DNA of 64,000 bases from Dyadobacter frigoris (lineage in GTDB: Bacteria; Bacteroidota; Bacteroidia; Cytophagales; Spirosomataceae), in assembly GCF_005280585.1 (NCBI RefSeq), contig NZ_SZVO01000002.1:1-64000 (forward strand), given 5' to 3'. The notes under the pieces are model-generated. The model did no database searches and was not told where the DNA came from. It saw only the letters and a list, made by a program, of their open reading frames with translations. Made by a program: the position numbers and the translations under genes. Positions 9,801-17,525 of this stretch are shown one piece after another; the stretch's first letter is position 1, and the number at the start of each line of letters is the position of its first letter.

Positions 9801-10211
9801 GGAACCAGAATCAGATTCCGGTTCATTTGCAGGTACCTGTGTTTGTTTCATCGACTGCTTCAACTCTTTAATCGAATTGGAATCAGCATCTTTTGGGAAA
9901 ATCGCGTAGATCTTTCCGTGTTTTTTATATTCCAGTCCGCTGGCCTTCAAAACGCGGTCAAGAGTGGCATCTACATCTTCACCCGCTTTTAAAGGATACT
10001 GAACCTGCATCGATTTTATCTTTTCATTTTGATACATGAAATAAATCGAATGTTTTTTTTCCAGGTCCTTCAAAACCTGATCCAGACTTTTATATGTTGT
10101 TTGAGCCACTGGTGCTTTTTGAGGTACTTGTCCGCGGGCAAATATCTGAGCATCAGCAATGGAATGACAAAAACAGGTCAGTCCCATTATGAGTAGACTA
10201 ATTTTTTTCAT
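6816..10211 (-). CDS. SusC/RagA-family TonB-dependent transporter with STN signalling domain
   Basis: The 1131-residue protein has a signal peptide (1-22), an STN (secretin/TonB N-terminal) domain at about 40-110 (SLDQVLKDLEKKHSIYFMYQ), and a carboxypeptidase-like regulatory domain at 150-228 (GLKGKVTDEKNAGLPGVSIV). The plug carries VVVGYGEQRKSEVTGA and the SusC signature LYVIDG, and a beta-barrel follows to the end. The STN domain is what allows the transporter to signal to the anti-sigma factor FecR, and FecR and an ECF sigma lie directly upstream. Transport is TonB-driven uptake of an oligomer across the outer membrane together with SusD. The length is normal for STN-bearing SusC proteins. 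Confidence 0.95.
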   Translation of the reverse strand: MKKISLLIMGLTCFCHSIADAQIFARGQVPQKAPVAQTTYKSLDQVLKDLEKKHSIYFMYQNEKIKSMQVQYPLKAGEDVDATLDRVLKASGLEYKKHGKIYAIFPKDADSNSIKELKQSMKQTQVPANEPESDSGSATNQPAEQSSEIKLIGLKGKVTDEKNAGLPGVSIVVKGTQTGTTTDASGQYQLDIPDAQVASAVLIFSFVGYESQEVAVGGKTSLDVNLKVSERGLDEIVVVGYGEQRKSEVTGATSTVSAKEIAKRPLSRLEQALQGTTAGVMVVSQNGQPGQGLRVKIRGANSITGSNEPLYVIDGNIGSGSDVNVNDVESIEILKDAASTAIYGSRGSNGVVMITTKSGKSGKMQINFESWVQQASIPRKLKLMNAYDFARSVNSQFVSTGSTPAFNETQLQAFKQNGGTDWQNELHTKPFVKNYQLDVSGGSEAVKYRFSLGYLDQPGVILNQSYKRASFRSNIDAKINNRMNIKFIVAATIPQNHNNSYGGGLGDPFNQAVEWDPTSPVRDPVTGNYISHSSYASIQFNPIAQANNQRVDNTSTNVSGTGTFTYKILNDLTFTSTNVYSLGSGFGQQVFGPGTGAYDSKSDYAQINSNRSHSFLSSNFLTYKKKFGDHSLTVTGLYEVMSGQNTAVQALAKNLSTYALGYYNLSLGGTQQTSSTYSADVLRSYMGRVNYSFKEKYFVTASIRTDGSSHLTDKYSSFPSVGVSWNIANEDFLKDSRIVSNLKVRASYGQTGNQAVAAYSTIPVISTGGTQPSYYFDGSTPSVATPLGSPVSPSLKWEVKTSYDVGIDAAFLNGRLTFTADAYKNTINDLLYNYQAPFYLGGGTYSRNIGSVSNKGLEFALGGTPLVTENLRWNTNFTIAFNRNKVLDLGGLDNVITGGVTNQGILKVGMPLGEFYGFDFQGTWKSNEAAQAAAFGMKPGDAKYRDVNGDKAYTSADYVPIGNGTPKYSFGFINDVSYKAFTLSFMFQGTQGNQKFSQTQAYLWGGLGDMKNATTVEAVPENLWSPEHETNNPAWSNTGKNYNLSSRYVYNASYIKLKNVAISYRIPTDLLSKIRVRSLEVYVSGQNLFMITPYKGYDPEVENGNDAISQGQEFGVIPNPRTYTVGVRLGL

Positions 10212-10257
10212 GGGGATTCAATTAAGGTTTTAGTGGAAATTTTGATTTAGTTTAGTA

Positions 10258-11265
10258 CTATCGGTTCCTGATGGTTAAATGGTTTTCATGGTGCAGAATT
10301 GTTATTGGTAAAATACTTTCAAGTGAACTCAGCAAATCATCCATATTGTCGGTTGGCACTACTCCGCAAAATTTTTGGCGGCGAAGCGAATCTTCCTCAA
10401 TGGTAACGGTTACTCCATACGTCTCCCGGATCAGATTGGAAATTTCTTCCAGGGAGGTGTTATTTAATGTCCACCGATTATTTTTCCAGGAGAAAACGGG
10501 TGTGGCATCCTTCAAATGCCTGACAAAAAGTTTTTTATTATTTTGAGAGAAGTCGACCAGGTCACCGGGTTTCATCCGGATTTCATTTTTCTCGCCGATT
10601 CCGCACAAATAGAGATTGACGCTACCTTCGCTCAACACTACCTGCGTCTGGCTTTTTCTGGTATTAACATTGAATTCCGTGCCCTTAACTTCAACATTCA
10701 GATCAGGCGTATGCACGACAAATTTGACCGGAATGCCACTTTTCTTTAATTTGCTCACACTAAAAAATGCTTCACCTTCCATCCAGACCTCCCGTTCTTT
10801 GGCTACGCCCCATCGGTCTGAGACACGTAAATTGGAATTTGCATTGAGCGTTACCAGCGAACCATCCGGTAGTAATAATCTCCTGGATTCTCCGAACGCC
10901 GTACGGTATGTCTGGCTTTGTACACGTTTGTAAAAATATCCGGTAAAGGCAACGCATAAGATAGCAACAGCAGCTGCGGCTTTCATCCAGAATTTTGTAC
11001 TTTGAAAAACATATATTTTGGTTTCCTTTCCATTCTGAATACCCTCCCAGATTTTATCAACAGTATATTGAGAGGGAGAAATTTCGTCGTCGCAGGTTGC
11101 AACTAATACCAGCTGCCGTGCTATTTCTATATCCTTATTTTTGCCGGGGTTATCATTCAACCAGTTACGCCAGAAAGTTTCCGATTCCGGTGTAGGTTCC
11201 AGAACCCACCGGTAGAAAAATTCATCCAACGCAAAATCCTCCGGTTCAAATAACAAATAATTCAT
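10258..11265 (-). CDS. FecR-family anti-sigma factor
   Basis: The 335-residue protein has an N-terminal cytoplasmic part that would bind the sigma factor (FFYRWVLEPTPESETFWRNW), one membrane helix near residues 92-108, and a periplasmic FecR domain (FGESRRLLLPDGSLVTLNANS, WMEGEAFFSV, VKGTEFNVNT). It ends in a DUF4974-type domain (SLEEISNLIRETYGV) that should contact the STN domain of SusC. It sits 46 nt upstream of susC and 109 nt downstream of the sigma gene, the usual order. It is expected to hold the sigma factor inactive, or be required for its activity, until the transporter is occupied. Confidence 0.92.
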   Translation of the reverse strand: MNYLLFEPEDFALDEFFYRWVLEPTPESETFWRNWLNDNPGKNKDIEIARQLVLVATCDDEISPSQYTVDKIWEGIQNGKETKIYVFQSTKFWMKAAAAVAILCVAFTGYFYKRVQSQTYRTAFGESRRLLLPDGSLVTLNANSNLRVSDRWGVAKEREVWMEGEAFFSVSKLKKSGIPVKFVVHTPDLNVEVKGTEFNVNTRKSQTQVVLSEGSVNLYLCGIGEKNEIRMKPGDLVDFSQNNKKLFVRHLKDATPVFSWKNNRWTLNNTSLEEISNLIRETYGVTVTIEEDSLRRQKFCGVVPTDNMDDLLSSLESILPITILHHENHLTIRNR

Positions 11266-11374
11266 AGAAAATCTTGTTTCTCTTATTCATCAACCAAATG
11301 GGATATTTCGAAACGGATTACCCTAAGAATTAAACTTTTTTTTGAAATATTTAAATTATATCAAAAACCGGATC

Positions 11375-11959
11375 TTACTTACCGAAACAAAGCAGCGTAA
11401 CTGCGCATAAAATGATCTCGGCATAATCGGAAAGTATTTCCCGTAAACCTTTCATAGATTTTTGAAGCGTATTATGCACCGACTGGATCGAAATATTCAT
11501 AATATCTGCAATCTGCTGGTGATTGAATTCATTGAAAAAGCGGAGGTTAACAACTTCCTGCTGGCGTGGAGGTAATTGCAGCAAAGCTCTGCTCAGCATC
11601 TTTTTTCTGGTACCTTCACTTTCCGTAGCAATTAACTGACTTTCAGCAGAACCCGAAAAAAACTTTTGTTCCACTGCTTCGATACCGCAATCTGTGGTTT
11701 TCCTTACTAATGGATTTTGGGTGATTTTTCTTCTAAGAACACGAAAGAGATAAAATTTGACAGAATCAGTATCAGACAATCTCTGACGACTGTTCCATAG
11801 TTCAATAAACATATCCTGAATTGCATCTTCAACCAGCTCAGAATCGATTGTAAGCTTATGCCCATATTTGTACAACACTTCAATATAAGTTTGATACAAC
11901 ATGGAAAAGGCATGATCATCTCCACTTCGAAAGCTTCTCCACAAGTCAACGTCATTCAT
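11375..11959 (-). CDS. ECF RNA polymerase sigma factor (Bacteroidota SusC/FecR type)
   Basis: The 194-residue protein shows sigma region 2 (HAFSMLYQTYIEVLYKYG, then EDAIQDMFIELWNSRQRL) and region 4 (LPPRQQEVVNLRFFNEFNHQQIADIMNIS with the helix-turn-helix to QSVHNTLQKSMKGLRE). It would direct polymerase to the promoter of its own locus and possibly other targets. A hydrophobic tail (AEIILCAVTLLCFGK) follows region 4. Similar short hydrophobic tails occur in sigma factors of this group, but its role is not known to me. It is the first gene of the sigma-fecR-susC-susD run and has a -7 box upstream. Confidence 0.92.
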   Translation of the reverse strand: MNDVDLWRSFRSGDDHAFSMLYQTYIEVLYKYGHKLTIDSELVEDAIQDMFIELWNSRQRLSDTDSVKFYLFRVLRRKITQNPLVRKTTDCGIEAVEQKFFSGSAESQLIATESEGTRKKMLSRALLQLPPRQQEVVNLRFFNEFNHQQIADIMNISIQSVHNTLQKSMKGLREILSDYAEIILCAVTLLCFGK

Positions 11960-11994
11960 ATGATTTTGCCAAAAGGGTTAAAAATTAACTATGG

Positions 11995-12002
11995 CAAACT
12001 TA
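11995..12002 (-). promoter_or_regulatory. -7 promoter box of the sigma/fecR/susCD locus
   Basis: TAAGTTTG matches the Bacteroidota housekeeping -7 consensus TAnnTTTG exactly and lies 35 nt before the sigma start. The -33 element is weak (TTTTC at the right distance). Confidence 0.4.
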
Positions 12003-12115
12003 GAATTACGGTCTTAAGAAAATCTTAATAAACGATTAACAGAGGTGGTTTTTAGGTATTTTTTGAAACAATTTCAATAAAAAATAGATTATATTGATGT
12101 TAATGTATTATTAAT

Positions 12116-12235
12116 CCCCCGGGTTGAAACCCGCGGCTACAAAATCGATCATGCCGATGGCATTTTTTTGATTAATGCCGTAGGCACGCCTGCGCGACCC
12201 GGACCGACATTGTGGCGCGGGATTTCAACCCCGGG
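12116..12235. repeat. REP-like inverted-repeat element
   Basis: Left arm (12116-12142, CCCGGGTTGAAACCCGCGGC then TACAA) and right arm (12210-12235, TTGTGGCGCGGGATTTCAAC then CCCGGG) are imperfect reverse complements. Between them lie two small palindromes (ATGCCGATGGCAT and ATGCCGTAGGCA). This fills most of the 292-nt gap between the dehydratase stop (12252) and the sigma promoter. It is GC-rich against an AT-rich surrounding, as expected of a REP/BIME-type dispersed repeat. No RAYT transposase is in the window. Confidence 0.65.
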
Positions 12236-12251
12236 AAAAAAAATGCGGATG

Positions 12252-13616
12252 TTATGGTTTCAACAACGTCCCGTCGCTTTTCCTGACAGTCCATCTTGAT
12301 TTTGAACTGATCGGATATTTCGCCGCCTCTTTTTCGTTTATATCAATCCCAAGTCCGGGCGTTTCATTGACATAGTAATAACCGTTTTTTATCGTCGGGC
12401 AACCCGGAAAAACTTCCTGGACTTTCTCGCTGAACTTCTGGGATTCCTGAATTCCAAAGTTCCAGATTACAATGTCAATATTGTTATTGGCCGAATGTCC
12501 TACCGGCGAAGTATCTCCCGGACCGTGCCAAGCTGTTTTTACATTAAACCATTCTCCCAAACGTGCGACTTTCATAGCAGGCGTAATTCCACCGAGCTGG
12601 GAAACGTGACAGCGGATGTAATCAAATAGCTGATTGGCCATTGGTTCGCGGAATTCGTTGATGTTATTAAACAATTCGCCCATCGCAATTGGTACCGTAG
12701 TACTTTGGCGAAGCTGCTTGAACCAGCCCATATTTTCCGGAGAAAACGGATCTTCAACAAAATAAGGACGATATTCTTCCAAACCTTTGATCATATTGAT
12801 CGCGTCCATCGGCTCCACAAGTTCATGCATATCATGTAAAAGCTCGATATCCTCACCACATCTTTTTCTGACAACATCAAACATTTTAGGGACACGTTTC
12901 AGATATGTTCTCTGATCACTGAAATCATCCGTTGACCTTCCAAAACCGGCTGTTTTGAAATCCGGTTTTATTTCTTCCATGGCTCCTACTCCACCATAAC
13001 CACCTTGCTGAATTCGGATATGACGGAAACCTTCGGACATATATTGCTGGACTTTATCCGCAACAGCTTCCGGTGTAGGACCGCTCGCATGTGTATAAGT
13101 TTCAACGGCCATCCGGGCTTTCCCGCCTAAAAGCTGATGAACCGGCATGTTTGCCCGTTTTCCTTTAATATCCCACAAAGCCTGATCCAGGCCGGAAAGT
13201 GCATTATTCAGCACCGGCCCATTCCGCCAATAAGAACTCACATAGGTAGATTGCCACATATCTTCAATGTTATCGACATCCTTGCCCACACAAAATTCAT
13301 TCAGATAAACATTGATTGCAGGAATTACGACCAATGCTCTTTGTGTAAAAGTAGCACAGCCCAAACCATATAATCCAGGCTCGGAAGTTTCCACTTTTAC
13401 AATTACAAGATTTGATCCGCCAGGCGCAGTCGTGATCGCCCGTACACTTTTTATTGTAACCGGCGCCATCGCTTTTGCATAGGCAGGTGTCACATATTTT
13501 TCGGCTCGTGCAACCGGACTTTCGAACAAAGAAAACAATCCGGCGGTTGATCCGGCAGCTAATAATTTCAGCGCATTACGGCGACTGTCCTCCACATTTT
13601 TTTCTGATTTTGACAT
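12252..13616 (-). CDS. Enolase-superfamily sugar-acid dehydratase, RspA/ManD type, Tat-exported
   Basis: The 454-residue protein matches the RspA/D-mannonate dehydratase branch. The barrel carries HDMHE (Asp262, His264), VEDP (Glu288) and MGELF (Glu314) for Mg binding and catalysis, then WHGPGDTSPVGHSAN (His364) and IWNFGIQE, the family signature. Family members dehydrate D-mannonate or D-gluconate to 2-keto-3-deoxy acids; many have unknown substrates. Unusually, the N-terminus is a twin-arginine signal (SRRNALKLLAAGSTAGLFSL, residues 11-30), so the enzyme should act in the periplasm or as a lipid-anchored protein. It is the last gene of a minus-strand run, 23 nt after the PQQ dehydrogenase, which could supply its acid substrate. 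Confidence 0.85.
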   Translation of the reverse strand: MSKSEKNVEDSRRNALKLLAAGSTAGLFSLFESPVARAEKYVTPAYAKAMAPVTIKSVRAITTAPGGSNLVIVKVETSEPGLYGLGCATFTQRALVVIPAINVYLNEFCVGKDVDNIEDMWQSTYVSSYWRNGPVLNNALSGLDQALWDIKGKRANMPVHQLLGGKARMAVETYTHASGPTPEAVADKVQQYMSEGFRHIRIQQGGYGGVGAMEEIKPDFKTAGFGRSTDDFSDQRTYLKRVPKMFDVVRKRCGEDIELLHDMHELVEPMDAINMIKGLEEYRPYFVEDPFSPENMGWFKQLRQSTTVPIAMGELFNNINEFREPMANQLFDYIRCHVSQLGGITPAMKVARLGEWFNVKTAWHGPGDTSPVGHSANNNIDIVIWNFGIQESQKFSEKVQEVFPGCPTIKNGYYYVNETPGLGIDINEKEAAKYPISSKSRWTVRKSDGTLLKP

Positions 13617-13639
13617 AATTCTAACGGATTAAAGGTTTA

Positions 13640-15805
13640 TTATTTCAATGCAAAAGCGATATAATTTCCACCAATTTTTTGTCCCCGCCCACCACCGGCA
13701 GCAATGACGATAAATTGTTTTCCATCAATTTCATAACTGATCGGTGTAGCAAATCCACCGGCCGGAAGCTGGTATTCCCAAACTACTTTTCCTGTTTTTT
13801 TATCAAAGGCCCTGATCTTTTCATCTTTCGTTCCGGCGATAAAAACAAGACCGCCGGCTGTTGCCAGGGGACCGCCATAACTATCTGTTCCGGTTGTTGG
13901 AATTCCTTTTTTTGCCAGTTCCGGATATTCTCCAAGAGGCACACGCCATAAATATTCGCCTGTATTCAGGTCAATTGCGTTCAGTGTTCCCCATGGCGGT
14001 TTTATGCCGGGATAACCATCCTGATCCGTGAATCTTTGCCAGGTTTTACTCACATAGGCAGGTGTATAAGGAAAACCACCTTTTTTCACTGGTACCTTCG
14101 TCTCTCTTTTAGCAATAGTTTTCTGGTCTGATTCTGTATTTAACAAAAACGAAATAATTGCATCATGTTCTTTGTCGGACAAATGAGAAAAAGAAGGCAT
14201 TCTTCCACTTCCCGTTTTCAGGATGCTTTTAATAGAAGCTGCATTCAGTTTTTTACCAATATCAACCAGCGATGGCAGTTCATTTCCACTTCCTTTTCGA
14301 TCCTGCCCGTGACAGGCTGAACAATTTGTCATGTACAACGCATTTCCTGCCGTCCGAGGGATATCCGTCTTTTTCTGAGCCGCATCCATCATGATCAACT
14401 CCCATGGTTCTTCGTTTGCATTCTGATAAAAAATGCCATCAGGATCAACCGCATTTCCACCCCATTCCGCGCCTCCGCTATATCCAAAAAGTAAGGTACC
14501 AGTCGTACTGGGCGGTGCGAATTTGTTGTCTGTTTTTATTTTCTGATAACGCTCTTTTACGTAAGCATGGGCTTCCGGCGAAAGATCCGTAATATCATTT
14601 TCCATGAAAACCTGTCGGGATAACGGAAGTGGTTTTGAGGGATATCTTTGGGTTGGAAAAGGATGTTCTCCGGGAAGCCCTTTCGTAGGAACCGGACGTT
14701 CTTCAATCGGAAAAATAGAAGTCCCTTTATCTCTGTCTAATACATAAACCAACCCATCTTTTGTCGACTGGACAAGCACATCCACCTTTTTCCCTTTGTG
14801 TTTTATCGTCGTCAAATTAGGCGGACTTGGATGATCTCTATCCCAAAGATCATGATGAATGGTTTGATAATACCACTTCATTTTACCTGTTTCTGCATCC
14901 AGAGCCATGATACAATTGGCAAATAAATTAGTCCCTTTTCTGTCTCCACCATAGAAATCCGAAGCCGGCGAACCGGTTCCGAAATAAACAATTCCCCGTT
15001 TTTCATCCAGACTCATACCACTCCAGTTGTTAGCAGCACCAATCTTTTTGTAAGCATCTTTGGGCCAGGTATCATAGCCAAATTCTCCCGGTTGCGGGAT
15101 GGTATGGAAAACCCATTTCAACTTTCCGCTAACTACGTCGAACGCACGAATATGTCCCGGAGCCGCATCGCCAGACTCAGAAACTGCCGAACCCAGGATA
15201 AAAGTATTCTTAAAAATAATCCCCGGGCTTGTCGCATTAACGGACAAAATGCTGACATTATGATCCATATTGGTTTGCAGTCCTTCATGAATATCTACCT
15301 TTCCATCCACACCGAAACTTTTTACAATTTCTCCGTTTTCTGCATTAATCGCATACAGGCTCGAACCAACTGTATACAATATACGCTTGTCCGTTCCGTC
15401 TTCCCAATAAACCACACCACGGTTCGAATTCAGTTTATCACTTTTTGAAGGTTCGAATTTCCATAGCTGTTCTCCCGTACCGGCTTTCAGGGCAAATAAT
15501 TTTAATTCCGGCGTTGTTCCGTATAAAACTCCGTTCACCACAATCGGCTGGCATTGAATTGCCCGGTTTCGTGATCTTCCCGGATTATTGGGATCTGGTT
15601 TTTCCGAAGCGTCATACATCCAGACAACTTGTAAATCCCTTACATTTCCCGTGTTAACCTGATCCAATGGCGAATAACGATTCCCCGCTTTGTTTCCTCC
15701 ATACGTTGGCCAGTCGGTACCCGGACCGGAATATTTTTCCCTTTCGCGTGCGCTAAACATCACAATGCTTAGCAAAAGCTGGCCGATTAATAAAATCTTG
15801 CGCAT
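13640..15805 (-). CDS. PQQ-dependent dehydrogenase with inserted cytochrome c domain
   Basis: The 721-residue protein has a signal peptide (1-19) and the eight-bladed quinoprotein fold: WPTYGGNKAGNRYSPLDQVN at the start and MKWYYQTIHHDLWDRDHPSP in the middle, as in glucose/alcohol quinoproteins. A heme c motif (NCSACH, near residue 495) with a downstream Met (SGRMPSF) lies inside the propeller. C-terminal blades follow (WGTLNAIDLNTGEYLW, DKKTGKVVWEYQLP). It should oxidise a sugar or alcohol in the periplasm and pass electrons through its own heme. Neighbours on both sides are exported sugar enzymes. No PQQ biosynthesis genes are in the window. The exact substrate is unknown. Confidence 0.9.
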   Translation of the reverse strand: MRKILLIGQLLLSIVMFSAREREKYSGPGTDWPTYGGNKAGNRYSPLDQVNTGNVRDLQVVWMYDASEKPDPNNPGRSRNRAIQCQPIVVNGVLYGTTPELKLFALKAGTGEQLWKFEPSKSDKLNSNRGVVYWEDGTDKRILYTVGSSLYAINAENGEIVKSFGVDGKVDIHEGLQTNMDHNVSILSVNATSPGIIFKNTFILGSAVSESGDAAPGHIRAFDVVSGKLKWVFHTIPQPGEFGYDTWPKDAYKKIGAANNWSGMSLDEKRGIVYFGTGSPASDFYGGDRKGTNLFANCIMALDAETGKMKWYYQTIHHDLWDRDHPSPPNLTTIKHKGKKVDVLVQSTKDGLVYVLDRDKGTSIFPIEERPVPTKGLPGEHPFPTQRYPSKPLPLSRQVFMENDITDLSPEAHAYVKERYQKIKTDNKFAPPSTTGTLLFGYSGGAEWGGNAVDPDGIFYQNANEEPWELIMMDAAQKKTDIPRTAGNALYMTNCSACHGQDRKGSGNELPSLVDIGKKLNAASIKSILKTGSGRMPSFSHLSDKEHDAIISFLLNTESDQKTIAKRETKVPVKKGGFPYTPAYVSKTWQRFTDQDGYPGIKPPWGTLNAIDLNTGEYLWRVPLGEYPELAKKGIPTTGTDSYGGPLATAGGLVFIAGTKDEKIRAFDKKTGKVVWEYQLPAGGFATPISYEIDGKQFIVIAAGGGRGQKIGGNYIAFALK

Positions 15806-15832
15806 TTGCCCGAATGATAAAATTTTATAAAA

Positions 15833-17317
15833 TTATTTAGTATTACCTGTGATGAAATTGACAATAACTTCCGGTTCTTTATTTGTAAGAAAATGTCCTT
15901 CACCCCGCCGGATCAGCACTGTATTTTTCCCTCCGAGTTTTTTATAAAGCTGCTCTAAAACGTTGGTATTTTCTGCTAACCATGGATCCAGGCTACCGCT
16001 TACTGTTAAAAGTGGAATTTTTGCTTTTGCCAAAGGTTTAAGATTATCAAGCAAAATCTGTTTTGACATCAAACTGTGCATTACAGGATTTTCTGTGTAA
16101 ATGGCACTTACCTTGTCAGGATTGTCAATCGCCCAGGCAAAGCTTTCGCCTGCTGCGGCGCCTTTACCTTCCAGGCTTGCCTTTTTGGAAAAACCATGTT
16201 GGATCATAAAGTGGTAGGTTGAATCCCACTGGCTTTTTACAGCGCCGGACTGTTCCGTTAATGGAGCGATTACAATATGATAACCTTTCGCAAGTAATTG
16301 CTGATCAACAACATCATTCCTATCAATATTACTGGCTTTGAAAATCCATGGTTTTCCCGGAGCAGCCTTTTCAGGGACAATAATAGCCATACCTGTTACA
16401 CCCCACTGACTGTTTCTTTCCAGATCATAACGCTTATAAAATCTTGTAAAACCCGGACCCCGGCTTATTGCATATGTTTTTTCCTCAGGAAGATAATGGT
16501 AGGAATTTTCGAGACTGTAATAATAGGATTTGATAAAATTAGAAGCGGCAAAATCTGGTCTTTTTTCAGGAGTTAATTTCATATTGCTTTCGATCCAGTC
16601 AGCAATGAGTTTTGGATTTTTGATGGAATGCGGATGGTGTGGAGGGCCTTCTTTTATCATAATGGTAATTCTACCACCGAGTTCCTGATAACGTTTTTCA
16701 ATGGCCAGTGTATTTCTTTCAAGTAAAAAATCAGCTGATCCACAGATATTTAAAAGTGGAACATCATTTTTGGCCAATTCTCCCAATTTCATAAAAGCAG
16801 TGGATCGTATGGCTGGATTGTCTGCATAAATACAGGAAACTTTATCAGGATTGTTTGTCGCCCAGTCATATTCATTTACTCCTCCTTTACTCATACCTAC
16901 AAAAGCTGGCTTCTTTGCCAGACCATATTTTTCTGTCAGGAATTTATACCAGGCGTCCCATTCTTTTCCTGGATCGGGTGTGATGAAAGCTATAAAAAAA
17001 CCTCTTTTTAAAAGTTCTGCTTCTGTCTGTGGTTCATGATCCCAGTAGCATCCCTGCCAAGACCAGGGATTTCCGGCTGCCGCTTTTTGTGGAACTACGA
17101 TGATACATCTGCGCTGACCTTTTTCTGGTGCTTTTACGGCATTTTTTTCATCTGCGTCGGGTTTGAATGGGGTTATTTTAAGGGTTGCTTCGTCCATGAT
17201 GAAATCGTATCGGTCGAAGCCGTGCCAGGAAGTTTTTTCGCCTGTGAAGGTTGACTGGGCACTGATTTTTCCTGTTAGGAAAATCAGGAGGATTAGGGGC
17301 AGGAATTTATTTTTCAT
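15833..17317 (-). CDS. Exported two-domain alpha/beta hydrolase, second domain inactive
   Basis: The 494-residue protein has a signal peptide (1-20) and two homologous alpha/beta-hydrolase halves (about 65-245 and 305-490), each with a CIIVVPQKAA / AIIVVPEKAA-like strand and a DPDKV-type helix. The first half has a nucleophile elbow GMSKGG (Ser143), an acidic CGSADF and a His cluster (PPHHPH, 226-230). In the second half the elbow is GKGAAAG (384-390), so Ser is replaced by Gly386 and this half should be inactive, perhaps a binding or dimer-like domain. Position between two oxidoreductase genes suggests a lactonase or esterase on oxidised sugars; this is inference. Confidence 0.75.
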   Translation of the reverse strand: MKNKFLPLILLIFLTGKISAQSTFTGEKTSWHGFDRYDFIMDEATLKITPFKPDADEKNAVKAPEKGQRRCIIVVPQKAAAGNPWSWQGCYWDHEPQTEAELLKRGFFIAFITPDPGKEWDAWYKFLTEKYGLAKKPAFVGMSKGGVNEYDWATNNPDKVSCIYADNPAIRSTAFMKLGELAKNDVPLLNICGSADFLLERNTLAIEKRYQELGGRITIMIKEGPPHHPHSIKNPKLIADWIESNMKLTPEKRPDFAASNFIKSYYYSLENSYHYLPEEKTYAISRGPGFTRFYKRYDLERNSQWGVTGMAIIVPEKAAPGKPWIFKASNIDRNDVVDQQLLAKGYHIVIAPLTEQSGAVKSQWDSTYHFMIQHGFSKKASLEGKGAAAGESFAWAIDNPDKVSAIYTENPVMHSLMSKQILLDNLKPLAKAKIPLLTVSGSLDPWLAENTNVLEQLYKKLGGKNTVLIRRGEGHFLTNKEPEVIVNFITGNTK

Positions 17318-17370
17318 GGGTGGCTTAGGATTTATTTATTCACGTGCATTTCTTCGGGCGATCGACCGTT

Positions 17371-17525
17371 GGGGCGACCCTCGTGGTCGCCCTTGGAACA
17401 ATCAATAATATTTCCATTTATCTATAATCGAATCTTCTAAACTGGCTTAATTTTATTGGACCACGGCCTTCTCTCGAATTGATTTGGTTGCGATTTGGGA
17501 CAGGGCGACCACAAGGGTCGCCCCT
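17371..17525. repeat. Pair of REP-like palindromes in opposite orientation
   Basis: GGGGCGACCCTCGTGGTCGCCC (17371-17392) and AGGGCGACCACAAGGGTCGCCCCT (17502-17525) are each near-perfect palindromes and inverted copies of each other, 110 nt apart, like a BIME unit. The second one continues into CTACAA, whose complement TTGTAG contains the stop codon of the cytochrome-dehydrogenase gene. They fill the 206-nt gap in an otherwise tightly packed gene run. Confidence 0.7.

Noticed and set aside
15421..15460. GGTTCGAAT motifs resembling tRNA T-loops
   Set aside because: They lie inside the PQQ dehydrogenase gene and no cloverleaf can be built; I saw no tRNA or rRNA in the window.
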